DNA from: Scylla paramamosain
Taxonomy: Eukaryota > Arthropoda > Malacostraca > Decapoda > Portunidae
NCBI RefSeq assembly: GCF_035594125.1
Contig: NC_087156.1
Location: forward strand, 16,515,497-16,579,496
Reading direction: 5' to 3'
DNA: 64,000 nt
Part shown: positions 41,290 to 54,965 of the stretch, piece after piece
Numbering within the stretch: the stretch's first letter is position 1
Layout: each line of letters starts with the position of its first letter
Notes under the pieces: generated by a model
Databases searched by the model: none
Told to the model about the DNA's origin: nothing
The model's input: the letters and a program-made list of their open reading frames with translations, nothing else
Translations under genes and position numbers: made by a program

Positions 41290-41630
41290 TTTATTTTAAC
41301 CTAACTTTATCTTAAATTCCCTTACCGTATTGAAGTTACTATAATCTTATTTGACCTTGCATTACCTAACATAATCTAACCTAATTTTACCTTACCTAAC
41401 CTTACTTAGCACAAATTATCCTGACCTAACGTTACCTTACCTAAGCTAGCCTAACTTGCCTAGCCTGGTTTAACATTACCTAACCTTGCCTTACCTTAAC
41501 TAATCTTCCCTAACATAGCATAACAAATGATAACACAACTGGAAGAATGTTTGAGAAAATAAACATGAGAAACGTACATCTAACAAGACATAACCTAACT
41601 TAAACTTACCTAACAGCACAGGAAGGAAGT
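41290..41630 (+). repeat. Degenerate CCTAA/CCTTA pentamer array (telomere-like)
   Basis: About 30 occurrences of ACCTAAC, ACCTTAC or CCTAA-type words over 340 bp, with non-repeat spacers. CCTAA is the complement of the arthropod telomeric unit TTAGG. It is too degenerate and interspersed to be an active telomere, so an interstitial remnant or an independent pentamer satellite is more likely. Confidence 0.65.
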
Positions 41631-41773
41631 TAAAGATGAGAGAAAAATATATACTGGAGAAAATCTATTAATCTATTTTTACTTCACGTTAATTTAGACT
41701 CCAATAAATCAGATTAAAACTTAAACCCAATTATTTCACAGGATAAAATGAGATATTCTCCTGAGACGAGGCA

Positions 41774-41877
<104 letters not shown>

Positions 41878-42282
41878 AAGTCTACCTCAGGAAACTTAAT
41901 ATTAAGACTCCAGCTATACCTGCCTTGACTTCCTTCGTATGTACGAGATCAGTAGAGTCAATTTGGAACACTAGGGAGGGAGGGAGGGATGGGAAGGGCG
42001 AAGGAATGGAGGAGGAGGTGGGGATGAGGCGAGGAGTTCTTTGATCCGCTACGCTCTGACCTGATTACCCCTGCCATCTCCCCCTTCCCATCTCCCCAAC
42101 CAAAGCCTCCTTGCCTCCCCCTCCCCCTCTCCCCCTACAACTCTAAACTAAAATCAATAGTGAGCGAGATATTGGATATTTTACAGCTCCGGGGTGACTG
42201 ATAGCAGCTGACTGGTGGTGCTGATGACTCGATGGGGAGCTGGGGAGGCTGGTGATGGTGAGGGTGATGGTAAGGTTGATAG

Positions 42283-42286
<4 letters not shown>

Positions 42287-42363
<77 letters not shown>

Positions 42364-42424
42364 GGAGGATATGAATGTGCAACGCCCTTTTTTTTTTTTT
42401 AGAATTCACTGAGTGCTGGACACA

Positions 42425-42510
<86 letters not shown>

Positions 42511-42539
42511 ACAACGATGGATGAATGGTGAGAGAAAAG

Positions 42540-42615
<76 letters not shown>
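42287..42615. repeat. Cluster (TG)n, (CT)n, (TG)n
   Basis: (TG)n at 42287-42361, (CT)n at about 42425-42506 and (TG)n at 42543-42615, with short spacers. Confidence 0.96.
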
Positions 42616-42618
<3 letters not shown>

Positions 42619-43389
42619 CGGAGGAGGAGGGGAAGGCGTGCCAGAAGAGATCCAGAAAAGTGAATGACGCGTCTGATGAAGATCGAACCCAATACATTAA
42701 GACACGACGTCACTTCTATCCGAGAAACACAAGGTACATTCAGCGTGAAAAAAAAAAAAAAAAAGAGAACACCAACTTAACATCAACAAAAAACCTACAA
42801 ACACAATTAAGTACTCGCCTCAGATTAACGTTGACTTACCCCGAAAGGTTCATTACGCAGTACTCGAATCCAGCTTAACAATTAGACTTCATCAATGTTG
42901 CATTCTCGTAAAACATTCAACGCTATTTCAGCCTGACAGCAGCTTCATCATCGGCAACGAGAGGAGGAGCGAAAGAAGGCAAACATGTAGAGGAGACCAG
43001 CTGTGACCCGTGACTGGTGTTGGTGGTAGTGATGGTGGTAGTGACGTAGGGGAGCACCCATCATCCTGAATTCACCCACTTGAATTTTTCTAAAGGTCTG
43101 AGCCACTATTTGATTTACGTTCCCCAGACCAGCAGTCAGCATGGAACAACCCCCATCTCCTCTCCTATTCCTTTACGTTCACATCTTCTAGTTCTTATTC
43201 AGCGTTAAACTTTTTTTCTCCTTCATATTCACTGTATCTCCTTCCTCTTTATTGGATTTGCCTTCTCGGTTCTCGGAACTACAACCTAACAAAATATCCC
43301 CTGAAGAGCATCATTGGATAGAAAGCTGCAGCACTTACTAAGGATTTATCTTTAAAAGGTTCGACGTTTTATCTCGACTACACTTCACA
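42616..43389. other. Unique non-coding block
   Basis: Contains an A-run at about 42750-42764 and no recognisable coding or RNA feature. Confidence 0.5.
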
Positions 43390-43560
43390 GGGTGGTGGAA
43401 GTGACTAGGATTTCCAAGGATGTCTTCATGATGCAAGTGATAGTTTAACAAGAAATCTACACTGTCAATAGGACTAACATATATGACAAATTGACTAATC
43501 ATTTCTGTGGCCTTTGAAAAATAGCCTTAATAACAGCCCAGAGCGTTTGGGGATAAGACC
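43390..43560 (+). repeat. Dispersed repeat family B copy
   Basis: Shares 'gtggaagt.a.t.agg', then 'tcatgat', 'agtttaacaag', 'tctgtggcctttgaaaaata' and 'cc.taat.a.agccca' with 52439-52612. It also matches 62508-62572 (right half) and the inverted copy at 19.8 kb. Confidence 0.7.
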
Positions 43561-43939
43561 CTTATTCTTAAACTCACAGGAATCATTGTACCTTGCTGTC
43601 TGTGAGTGAAAGAGAAAGCGAAAAGGTTTACTTGATAGCTCTACCCTTAAGCATTTACTTTTATCATTCACACACACTTTTCTCTACATTTTTCGCAGTA
43701 TTCCCTTCACTGAGGTGCTCCTTCCTTTCCCTGTCCTCCGCCTCGCGCCCTCCCGCTTCCTCCCCGAGAGCACCATGAACACGAGGGAAAAAAATCAAAT
43801 TCACCCCACAAAACCAGAAACCGCTCCAATAAATGTCATTGACAGATTGGTAAATGGTGCTGGACATTCTTTTTATGCCACGCGGCGCCCAAACCAGTAA
43901 GTGGGAGGGAAGTGAACCACCAGTCAGGCTCTATTCTGT

Positions 43940-44150
43940 ATGTGCTTGTTCTTGTTCTTTCAATAACTAAAGGCATTTCTCCATTTTTCCGGTATTTTAT
44001 GATACTGATCCTCTCTCTACTCTCATAACGCATGTTTCCTTAACTGTGTGTGCTTGTTCTCTCTATTACACAAGGCATTTCTCCATTTTTTTTTTCCGGT
44101 TCTTTATGAAATTAACTCTCCTACGGCTCCATGACACATCTTTCCTTCAG
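43940..44150 (+). repeat. Tandem duplication, period about 102 bp
   Basis: 'gtgcttgttct', then 'aaggcatttctccattttt' and '.ccggt.tttatga', at 43942-44015 and 44050-44110, each continuing into related 'tttcctt' sequence. Confidence 0.75.
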
Positions 44151-44939
44151 TCTTAGTGATGGAGGTGTTGGAATGTTACTTTAGATTATCAGTCACCACG
44201 TTAGCAAGCTCGTAGTGAACATATCATTAACATTACAACCTTTCACTGCTATTTGTTATATTTCTTTTTTTGTACTGGTTAGACATTGGAGCATTTATCC
44301 TTTTAATCACTTCTTCCTCGTAGGTGCGTGTGTAGAATCGGTACTGTGCTTTAAGTGTTGTGAATTTAAGTGTAAAGTTAAGGAAGACGTGCTAACTTAC
44401 ATCAGACCTTAAAAGAAATAGTGGTAAAAAAATAACCATGTGAATTTCGTCTTTTTCTCGTGTTAATGTTGGAAAAAAATTATACTGATACGCGTTCATT
44501 CAATGAGGACGTTCGTAAATGTATGTTGATCAGATTACATGTCCCAGTAGGTGTGTGAAAGATTGCCTCAAAGAAAATGAAGTAGTAGTGTTTCGAAGTT
44601 TATATAAAGTATACATGAGCCAAAAAAAAAAAAACGTTAGAACTCGATCATGCCAACTACAAAATATAGAAAGACAGGAAAAAACGAAAACAAAAAATCA
44701 GGACATGTTGCAATATATCGTGGCAAAAGCAATGCTGAAAAAGTAAAAGTCACCAGCATTTTTCACAACTTTCCACCAAATGAATAAAGGAGAGAGACAC
44801 GCAGCAACAAAGGACCAGGAAACACTAACTGATGATCCACTGCTACAAATGCTTCATCCAACCCTGAAAACTGAACAAGAATCAACGAACCTGCCGCATT
44901 AAAATTACCAGTGAGCCACAGACACTGAACCACCATCAG

Positions 44940-45312
44940 CAGAGGCAAGGAGCGAAAGCAGAAGTGACAACAGAAAACGCAGAGAGGGATAGAGACAAAG
45001 ACAAGAGAGGGCCAGGCCATGAGCAGAGACAGAAGCGACAAAAGAAGACACAGAAAGAAAAAGAAAGTAAAACGGAGAGACAGAGGCAAAAAGTAAAAAC
45101 TTAAGTACAACAGAAAACGGAGAGAGGGAGGCAGAGAAACGAGGGGACACAGAGGCAGAGAGAGAGAATGTGCATGAACGAGATGATCTGATAGTGAAAC
45201 AAACAAGATTCAAGGAAGTAAAGAGGGAAGGTATTTTGGTGACCGAGGCAAGAAGTACAAGCTTTAGTACAACAGAAAACGGAGAGAGAGAGACAAAGAA
45301 ACAGGGGGACAC
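44940..45312 (+). repeat. Three-copy purine-rich tandem repeat, unit about 140-160 bp
   Basis: 'acaacagaaaacg.agagag' occurs at 44968, 45108 and 45269, each preceded by 'gaggcaa' and followed by 'gagaaac.aggggacac' or a relative. Minus-strand Leu/Ser-rich frames repeat accordingly and are artefacts. Confidence 0.75.
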
Positions 45313-45314
<2 letters not shown>

Positions 45315-45389
<75 letters not shown>

Positions 45390-45503
45390 AACAAAGCATT
45401 CAGCAAGTCACTATATATATGTGCTGTGCGCTGACTTTGTATATTTTCTTATTATATTTTTATTTTTTATCTTTTCTTGGACGTGGAGACAAGCTATTTA
45501 CGC

Positions 45504-45582
<79 letters not shown>
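45315..45582. repeat. (TG)n and (GA)n arrays
   Basis: (TG)n at 45315-45387 and (GA)n at 45505-45582. Confidence 0.96.
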
Positions 45583-45584
<2 letters not shown>

Positions 45585-46208
45585 CATATATGTATACAAC
45601 AGAACAATGGAAAATACAACAAACACTTGGATGGGTTGAAAAAAGCTGGAGGCAAAAGAATTTCCCCTCTCTCTGAAAAAAAGAAAAAAAATTGTCCTCT
45701 TCCCGCGAGAAAATGAAAAAAAAATTAAGAAAAAACGACAAAAGAACAACAACAACAACAACAACGCATTAATCCCTGAGGTCACCTGATATACTCCTCT
45801 TGGAGAACTGAAAAAAAGAGAAAACCAAAAAAAAAAAAAAAAAAACAAGGAAAGTCATCACATGTAAAAAAAGAAAAGAAAATGGATATTGAAGAACAAA
45901 ACAGCAATAAGAACACAAAGGCAATAACACAACGCAACACAACACAACATAACACACTGGGTCTCTCTCTTTTTTTTTCTTTCCCCCGTCACACTCACAC
46001 TTACGTAGAACTCAACACCAAATGAAAGAATGAGAAAGAGAAAAGGAGGAATGAAAATATAGTGTGAAGAGAAAATGGGAAAAAAGAAGAAAAAAAAATT
46101 TGCTCGCCACTTCGTTTGATTTTTCATGCTGGTTTTCGTTTGCTATTTTTTTTAAGTTCTTAATTTTTTTCTACCCAGGTCTTCAAGTTTATTTCTTAAA
46201 TCCCCCCC

Positions 46209-46211
<3 letters not shown>
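45583..46211. other. A-rich non-coding block
   Basis: Top strand is dominated by A-runs, CAA repeats (about 45748-45766) and AAG words to about 46100. No gene recognised. Confidence 0.55.

Positions 46212-46283
<72 letters not shown>
46212..46283. repeat. (CT)n microsatellite
   Basis: About 36 CT units. Confidence 0.97.
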
Positions 46284-46287
<4 letters not shown>

Positions 46288-47257
46288 CAGCACTGTACAC
46301 ATCTCTCCTTTGGATTGGCCTCCACTGTGTTACCTCTCACTTCTTCACTCTCCCCTCTCTCCCTGTACGGTGGAAAGAGCGTCCCACATACCAACACTCC
46401 GCATCAGATTTTTCTCGATAAACGTCACTTGAATATCAATGCGAAGAGAGGGAGGGAGGTGGTGAGGTAGCGTCGGTGGAGGGCATCTGTCATCCCCCTC
46501 CTGGTCCTCCTAGGGACACCAGAAGGTCACCAGGACTAAAGAAGGCTTGGCAGGGAGATCGTTGTTGGTCGATGTTCCTTTCACCAGTCTCACCAGAAGC
46601 CGCGATTAAGAGTAATGGTGACTTGGGCAATCATAAGGCGCCAGCTGGTTCACCACATCGCGCAGAGAATATAAGAGAGGAGAGCTGGAGAGAGATGAGC
46701 GATGGTGATGAAAGGGAATGATGAGACAGAGAGACAGACACAGAAAGAAAGAGGAACGCACACAGATACAGATGGGGGGATGTGAAGGGTACAATGTGGT
46801 TTTCAAAGGAGGGAGAAGGGAAAGGGAGAGGGACAGAAAAAAAAAAAAAATCGAAAATCAGTTGAACGTGAAATCCAATTTGAATAAGCCGCGGCTCGAA
46901 ATGTTTGATATTCCTGGCACCTCCCTCCCCTCGTGTTGCAACATTCTCACGTGCCTTAGCTCTCTTTTTTCTTTCCTTTTATTGGAGGGAGGCAGGTATA
47001 AATACACGGATTCAAAGGCCTTTACATAATCTCTTTTTTTTTTTTTTTCCAGTATTTGGGAGTCCTTTTTTCCTACTGCATTGTCGTTTACACCTTTTTT
47101 TCACCAATAGCTTCATTTCCTTGTTTTCTTTTATTCAAATAGCTTCGTTTTCTTTCTCTGCTGCAAGTCCATTTTCGTTCTTTTTTTTTTCCTAATTATT
47201 TTGTTTTATCTTTCTCTTTTACTCCAGTACCCTCGTTCTCTCTTTGTACCGCAGCTT

Positions 47258-47261
<4 letters not shown>
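46284..47261. other. Non-coding block: unique, purine-rich, then T-rich
   Basis: 46430-46830 is purine-leaning with GAGA words, and 46930-47230 is T-rich with several T-runs. The 81-codon frame at 46476-46721 has no recognised domain. Confidence 0.5.

Positions 47262-47345
<84 letters not shown>
47262..47345. repeat. (CT)n microsatellite
   Basis: About 42 CT units. Confidence 0.97.
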
Positions 47346-47348
<3 letters not shown>

Positions 47349-47959
47349 CGCAGCCTCATTTTCTCCCACCATCGGCGATTCAGGAGCGCGTCTCGAATCA
47401 CGGTGATGTCCTTCTTCTGGCTCACTCCCAGAAACTCTCGTTAAGGATCTCCTCAAAGAGTCCCTGACGTGGCAACTTTCCTCCGTCCAAAGGCTGGCTC
47501 ATTACAAGCCCCCGCAGTCGAGACTGTAAGCTACAAACGAGACCTTAATGCAGCCAAGTTCCCGCCGGGTGAGACCAACAATGCACGCGGCAACGACTCG
47601 GCTACGCTAGTTTCTTCTGAGTTGAATCGTGTGGCTTAACTGACCTGGAGAGCCTGAAGAGACGATTTCCTCATTACCAGGAAATGATAGCACGGTCTTC
47701 CCTTGCTCCAAGAGACTGCGGGAGGCGGGGCGTGAAGGGACGAGGCCTGTGTGTGGGGGGGGGGCGAATTGCGGGAAGGTATTTGCGTGGTGCAGTGAAC
47801 TTTTTTCCATGTCTGGCCAGGCGCTTGACTTGGAAGTTTTATACGTAATGTTCTGAGCAGTGAGGCATAAGAGGTGGTGAGGTTTAGTGGCTGGGCGGTG
47901 CTGAGTTAACTGCTGGGATGACGATACGGTGCTAAGTGCTGGCTGGTTACTGCGGTGAC

Positions 47960-48073
<114 letters not shown>

Positions 48074-48384
48074 ATGAACCAGCGCGCAGCATCCTCAGGC
48101 TAACCAACCAGTGCAATGGGGGTAACCAAATCAAGGGGATGTAGATGACTAAGGAATTGGTTCTCAAACGCGGAAGTAGATGACGGGAATAGACTCCGTA
48201 ATCAGGCTGTTAGTGTGGAGTCAGCAGAGAGCGTTGAGTAGATCAGATAAATTTGTGGATAGAAATAGGATACAGGCACCGTTTTATATAGGAACTGCCA
48301 CGTGTAGACCTATTGGCTTATTGGAAATTACGTTATGTTATGTTTGACACCAATGGCGGAACCCAATACGAAACTCATATCTGC

Positions 48385-48590
48385 ATTTCACGAGTGATAA
48401 TATACAAATGATCTTTCCACCTCTTCATCCTCGTAATACATTCTCCGGGCACAGTGGGGCGGATCCAGCTTGTTTATGCTATCCCAGTACCTTTCTCATA
48501 CATGGATTTCACAAATGACAAATATACGAGCGATCTTACCACCTCCTCATCCTCGTAATACATTCCCCGGGCTCAGTGCGACGGGATTCA
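48385..48590 (+). repeat. Tandem duplication, period 122 bp
   Basis: The phrase 'cctcgtaatacatt', then 'ccgggc.cagtg', occurs at 48429 and 48551. Both are preceded by 'atatac.a..gatctt.ccacct'. The second unit is only modestly diverged. Confidence 0.85.
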
Positions 48591-48890
48591 GCGCCTCGTA
48601 AAGCTCTCCATGCCACGAGTCGCTGCTTCGGAACGACTGCCTGGGGAAAAGTCCGCTGCTTAGTCGTGTATTGGGCGGCTGTCACGCTCCTGCCAGACAC
48701 GTTGAAATGTAATTTTGGAGGTTTCCCTTCCGGCTCTGGTTGTCAGGTGGAGGTACAGTCCTGGTTAGGAGTCGAGTAACACACCACCGCGCTCCCTTCC
48801 TCAGTGTTTAGTTTTCCTTTAGTCTTGAAATCCTTTGATCTGCTAAGAGTGTATCAGTTGTCGGGTTATGTAAGATCAGCAGCAACTCAG

Positions 48891-49150
48891 AGGTTTAACT
48901 TTATTCCGGATACAATTATAACATCCTATTAAGTTTAAGAATTATACTTATCGCAATGAAGGCTTTAAAAATTATCCGCAGTTACTTATCCATTATTAGT
49001 TATGTTCCCCCTTTACTCATTCCTAACTAATAATAGGTAATTTTATGAAGCCAGGTAAGTGTCTCTAAGTACTGAAAGTGTTAAGATTGAGGGAAAACAC
49101 TAGACATAATGGCAATAAATACTGAAAATTACTCGATCTCTAACCACGAC
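48891..49150 (+). repeat. Dispersed repeat family A, most complete copy
   Basis: The left part (48891-48995) matches 10693-10794. The right part (49081-49150) matches 13315-13386 and 53229-53297. It joins both halves in one place and so defines the family as at least 260 bp long. Confidence 0.7.
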
Positions 49151-49506
49151 TATACGAAATACACGTCCTGTTTACTGTCTGACCTGGAGTGATGACGAAG
49201 CAGGTCTGCGCGGTCAGGTAAGCGGAGGGACGTGTTTTGCACCATGACGAGAAGTTAGATTCCAGACGTGAGCAGAGGCAATGCAGCACAAACTCGCGCT
49301 TCCCTCAGCAAGATAAAGCGATGGATTAAGTGTATGGATTAAGCGACCATCCATCATCGAATTGACTTCCGCGAGCGAGGGGAGGGAAGCTTAAAGTCAT
49401 GATCATTCCTCCACCGAAGCCACACTGATGACACCAAAATCGTTCCTCTTTTGTAGTTTATTAAAATTTATAAGCATTAGTTTGGACCAAAAATCATTGT
49501 AGCCCT

Positions 49507-49600
49507 ATCTATCTATCTATCTATCTATCTACCTATCTATCTATCTACCTATCTACATATCTACCTATCTATACATCTATCTATCTATCTATCTAACTCT
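49507..49600. repeat. (CTAT)n tetranucleotide array
   Basis: About 22 CTAT units with occasional CTAC variants. Confidence 0.93.
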
Positions 49601-49914
49601 CGAATACAACACTAACACCAAACCAAGCGTGAAGATCTTGAAAGTAGCCAAGGTTAAAGAAGGGAAGGGAGCTCGGTGAAGGGAAAATGAAGGGAGAGGA
49701 ATGGATGTTTGGAGGGAGAAGCGCTTCCCGGGAGAAATAACTACAAACGAGCATGGACTTTCTACATAGAGAGGCAAGGAAGGGAGGCAGGAAGGCTGGG
49801 AGGGAGAGAGGGAAGGATGGACTAAAGGCGCGTGTGATTTGTGATGCTGAGAAATGATCAGATGAAGGATAAAAAATGAATGACAGATTATGAAGGATCC
49901 TGGAGAATAGATGG

Positions 49915-49973
<59 letters not shown>

Positions 49974-50740
49974 GAGAGAGAGAGAGAGAGAGAGAGAGGC
50001 ACTGGGGAAGAAGCTGGGAGTGAGAGACCAGGAGCAGACTGACGTACGGGAGACCAGGAGAGGTGAGAAGGAGAGGGGGCGAGGAGGGAAGGGATGGTGA
50101 GGGAACGTGAATGGCTGGTAAAGTTTCGGGAAAGACACAAAGGCAAGGAAGAAAGAAACATCACCTGGGGAGCGGAGTGGTACTTGAGGGAGGAGGAACA
50201 GATACTATAATAAAATTTACCATGAAAAAGAGTGCCAGCCTCAGAGCGACAGAAGTGACATATTCAGTTACAGGGGAGGGCAGGAAGGAGGAGGAGGAGA
50301 AAGGGAAACAAAAAACGATACCTGAAGTGAAAGAGGAAACACAAAGAGCAGAAACGTGATGTCTTTTCGAGGAGGTGAGACTGGCAGGGAGACGAGGATA
50401 CGAGGACAAGAGAGCACTGTGAGGACGGAGAGAACGAGGAGCAAGTTTAGGAGAAATCAAGACCTGGGGACGATATCAAATCAAGGCAGAGTTAGGAGGT
50501 CACGGAAGGAGAGGAGGAGAGGGAAAAGAAGGAAGAGACAAGGAAGAAAAACGAAGACGAAAGCATGGAAATAGAAAACAGGAAAAAAAAGAAGGAACGA
50601 GGGGTAGGAGAGAGAACGAAAGGAGGAGAGCGGGGAGAATGAGAACTGCCGGAGATGGGGAGAGGAAATCGAGGGGGAGATGAAGGGGCGAGGGACCAGG
50701 AGCCGCTGCTGAACAAGACGGATGACGCGCCGTATATTAC
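49601..50740. repeat. Extended purine-rich (polypurine) tract with (GA)n
   Basis: About 1.1 kb in which the top strand is dominated by G and A (GGAG, GAAGG, AGGAGA), including (GA)n at 49920-49998. The complementary long Ser/Pro/Leu frames (about 190 codons) are composition artefacts. Confidence 0.75.
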
Positions 50741-51033
50741 ACTCCCCCGCCCGGAGGCTGACGTGGCACCCCCGGCGTATTCCATATAGACCCTCTCGCT
50801 TCCTCCTTCTCCTCCTCCTCCTATATACTTTTACCCTGCACGTTGTTTGATAGCAGTATGTTTAGTTTTACTTCACAGGATTTAACGTCTCGCTATCTGT
50901 TCTTCCTTTGTGTTCGTATGTGTTTCTCTTCTTTTTCTTCCTCTTCCTCTTCTTTTTCCTTCTTCTCATTTCAAGAGTAAGGGTAATAAATTCAATATGC
51001 ATTTCTGAGAGTGACTGGATAATATTACGGGCT

Positions 51034-51534
<501 letters not shown>

Positions 51535-51770
51535 GGTGGGTGGATATCACATCTTCCGTCTTTTCCTCCATCTCTCTTCTTCCTCCCTCTCCCTCTCTTT
51601 CCTCCTTCCCTCTGTGCGTCGCCTCCAATGAAAACTAATCATAAGGGATGTACGAGCAAGGAACAAATGAAGGAGTAATCAAGGGGGATTACACATAAGC
51701 AAGAAGGTAAAGCCTCGTCCACCCGCGTCACACAGCATCTCTCGCGCCACCATCAGACAGACACCCATTG

Positions 51771-51773
<3 letters not shown>

Positions 51774-51825
<52 letters not shown>

Positions 51826-51901
51826 GACAAAGACACCAGTAACGTTTTTTCCATTACCGTAAGAAACGCCCCAGTAACTAGAGAGAGAGAGAGAGAGAGA
51901 A
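51774..51901. repeat. (CT)n and short (GA)n
   Basis: (CT)n at 51774-51822 and (GA)n at 51880-51901 form a small inverted pair. Confidence 0.93.
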
Positions 51902-52438
51902 AGTTGGCACGAGCTGTGACTGCCCTTCACTAAGTAACCTCCGATAGCATCTTCGCTTACTCCGTTTATCAACCTTTTAAAAAGAACCAAAAGAGTCAGA
52001 AGAGTAAAAAACTGAATTTACAGCCTACTAGCGCGGGGTATTACCTTTGTGTCAGAAAAAATGACATTGAGTAGGAGGTGCAAACAGTAATCCAGGAACA
52101 AAGGCACGGACGAAACCTGGAGGACGCGGGGTTTGGAGTGGCGGCCAGCGAGCAGCCTCAGGTAAAGGAGTTGATCCCGACGCCTAAAACCTGAGCCGGG
52201 GACCTCGCATTCAGCGGCAGTAATTACCCGCGTCCCACATCGCGCGCGACACATCGGGCCGACCACGCTAAGCTGCTTCCCTTTGTGCACGAGGGCATTA
52301 GTGTGTGATATGGATGACGCCGCGGTGCAAACACTCACAACCCTGGACAGTGTGCTGGGAGGGATACAGCCATGCAACTCTACCACCATACTCTGACACG
52401 TTTTTGTCGCCTTATCTCGGCCGAGTCTGACAGGCTGC
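51902..52438. other. Unique CpG-containing block
   Basis: Includes a minus-strand open frame of 123 codons (52018-52389) without simple repeats; I recognise no domain. CpG-containing words occur at about 52090-52330. Confidence 0.4.
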
Positions 52439-52612
52439 AGTGGAAGTTATTGAGGTTTACAGCACCATTCTCAAGAAGGGTTTACATGATTCTAGGGAGA
52501 GTTTAATAAGGACGCAACATCGTCAAAGGGGAAAACATCATAAAAACTAGATTAATTACCTCCGTGGTCTTTAAAAAATAACCCTAATGAGAGACCAAAC
52601 CGTTTTAAAAGA
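52439..52612 (+). repeat. Dispersed repeat family B copy
   Basis: See the copy at 43.4 kb. Shared blocks are 'tggaagt', 'catgattct', 'agtttaataag' and 'ctccgtggtctttaaaaaat', in the same order and strand. Confidence 0.65.
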
Positions 52613-52991
52613 ACACCAGCCCAGCCACTCATACACCGTGACTACTGCAATGCCTATAAACTACAAAACTCTCACTGTATCGCCAGCAACACAGGAGCAA
52701 ATTGGTAAAAAGGCCGCACCCGCGCCATAGTGAACCTTGGAAATGATGACTGTTGCTCTAAATAAAAGGATTGAATTTTCAGTGTGGCAATGCCGGCCGG
52801 AGTACGATGGGGCGAAACACAAAACGCACACGGGCAACAAAATATATGTGAGTGTGTATGTGTATATAAATGAAAGTCCGAACAGGTGTGATGGCAGGGG
52901 AGAGCAGTGAGCTGTATGCGCTGTGTGGCTGACCAGATCACATCAAATGAATGCTGCACACAACGGAGACCCCCAAATACTACGTGCGTGC

Positions 52992-52995
<4 letters not shown>

Positions 52996-53060
<65 letters not shown>
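52996..53060. repeat. (TG)n microsatellite
   Basis: About 31 TG units followed by an imperfect continuation to about 53080. Confidence 0.95.
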
Positions 53061-53062
<2 letters not shown>

Positions 53063-53228
53063 GTGTGTGTGTGAGTGTGTTTTGTAATGCCTCATCTCTC
53101 GTTCACTTAATAACGTTCACCATTCACTTTCACTGCGTTCACCGTTCTCCTTTGATCTTACATCATCTGATCTGCTGAGAATCTACAAACTACCTGTCCT
53201 TTTATGAAGGCTGTCACCGTACCAGAGG

Positions 53229-53297
53229 ACTAAGGCTGAGAGAAAACACTAGACAGTAGAAATGAATGCAGAATATTACTCGACTTCTGACCCATGA
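53229..53297 (+). repeat. Dispersed repeat family A, right-part copy
   Basis: 'ctgagagaaaacactagaca', then 'gaaatgaatgcag' and 'atattactcgac', match 49.1 kb and 13.3 kb. Confidence 0.65.
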
Positions 53298-53378
53298 CTT
53301 CATCTTCCTTCAAGTAACGCACACACTCTTACAGTAAACTTCACTTGATCAGAAGCCATTTAGAGATATTAACGGCAG

Positions 53379-53380
<2 letters not shown>

Positions 53381-53447
<67 letters not shown>
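53381..53447. repeat. (GA)n microsatellite
   Basis: About 33 GA units. Confidence 0.97.
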
Positions 53448-53451
<4 letters not shown>

Positions 53452-53815
53452 AACTCCATCCCTCCGTTCTTTTGTCCAAAACACTCCCCGCCTTCAGCAG
53501 ACCACAGGTTCCCCTTCACTTTTCCTTCGCTTGAGTGTCGTAGTCATGTTGCATTTATACGGCGCCAAGGGAACAAGGGACAAGGGGAGAGGGGAGAAGA
53601 GGCACAGGGAAATCCACCTCTTCTCTCATCCCTCACTCGCCCTACAGACTCGTGTACAGTACAAACCACCACGTCTCGGCAACACCGCCTGACACTTACT
53701 CACACCTTGCACACCCCGCTCACCTTGCTCTCTTCAGCCAAGCGTCTCTTTCTCTCTCAATGTATAGATTGTTTTCCTCTTTCTTCACTTCATCTATACT
53801 CTACCTTGCTTACTC

Positions 53816-53826
53816 TGACTGACTGA

Positions 53827-53903
<77 letters not shown>

Positions 53904-53925
53904 TTATTCCTATGTATGCTTAACT

Positions 53926-54017
<92 letters not shown>
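53816..54017. repeat. (GACT)n then two (CT)n arrays
   Basis: Short GACT run, (CT)n at 53832-53903 with one interruption, then (CT)n at 53931-54017. Confidence 0.95.
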
Positions 54018-54020
<3 letters not shown>

Positions 54021-54700
54021 CTCAAAGTACATAAATTCTTTACTTCCTTTATATTTGTATTTGCTTAATAATCAACCTTTTCTCTCTCTCTTTCCTACAT
54101 TGCTTTCTTTCCTTTCCACTGTTTTTCTAAGTGCTATCATTACTTTTCCCTTTCCCGTTCCTCAATAGCATATCACTTCCTTACTACCTTCACGTATCTT
54201 ATTGTTTATCATTCTCCTCTCCACTGTACTGTCTCCTTTTTCCCTCACTCCTCTATGTAGCCTCGACCCTCTCTACACGCTCCTCTCAGTATATCTTCAC
54301 TTACAGCTCCCCACACAGCAGATACACGTACCTTCCTCGCCACAACTCCTCCCCACACGCCTTCCCTTGCATCCTCCTACTGTATACTGGAGCACAAACA
54401 CTGCCTTGTCTTACTTGTGTACCTAAGCAAGCGATTCATATTCCTTGTTTACTCCACAAACATATCCGTATTTTCACAACGACATGGTGAGAAATTCTTG
54501 TAAATGGAGACAGAGGACCTGGCCAGCCAAGGAACGCGCATCAACTCCCTCCGTGACACACAAGCTAGCGAGTAAGCACGCAAGCAGCCTGGGAGTCCCG
54601 TGTCTTGGTAAGTGAATGAGTAACGGGACACATACGTGGTTTTTTTTGATTGGTGTAGGTTAAAATGTATCAGTTACGTGTCATCTTGTACGTACTCACA
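54018..54700. other. Pyrimidine-rich unique block
   Basis: T/C-biased to about 54480, then unique. No recognised gene. Confidence 0.5.
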
Positions 54701-54704
54701 TACA

Positions 54705-54965
54705 CACATATACACATAGCCTCGAGGTTATATTCTATTATATGGGTATTGATACAGAAGAACATGTGGACATAAGAATATAAGGAAACCTACAAGATGA
54801 CAGTATGGCTATTAAACATATAAAACATACATACACGCAACCTTGAAGTTACGCTGTATTATGAGAGTCTGATACGGAGGAACATAAGAACATAAGGACA
54901 TAAGGAAACCTGCAATAAGACGGAAGGCCTACACGTGACAGTCCCTCTATATAACATATACGACG
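54705..54965 (+). repeat. Tandem duplication, period about 121 bp, including family D
   Basis: 'cct.ga.gtta..ct.tattat', then 'tgata..ga.gaacat' and 'ggacataag', occurs from 54720 and from 54841. The second unit continues into the longer family D repeat (54880-55030). Confidence 0.7.

Noticed and set aside
44763..45399. Minus-strand Leu/Ser-rich frames resembling multi-pass membrane proteins
   Set aside because: The apparent internal repeats come from the three-copy purine-rich tandem repeat and the (TG)n array.
49589..50164. Two overlapping minus-strand frames of about 190 and 181 codons
   Set aside because: Both are produced by the polypurine/polypyrimidine composition; two long overlapping frames in different phases point to composition, not coding.
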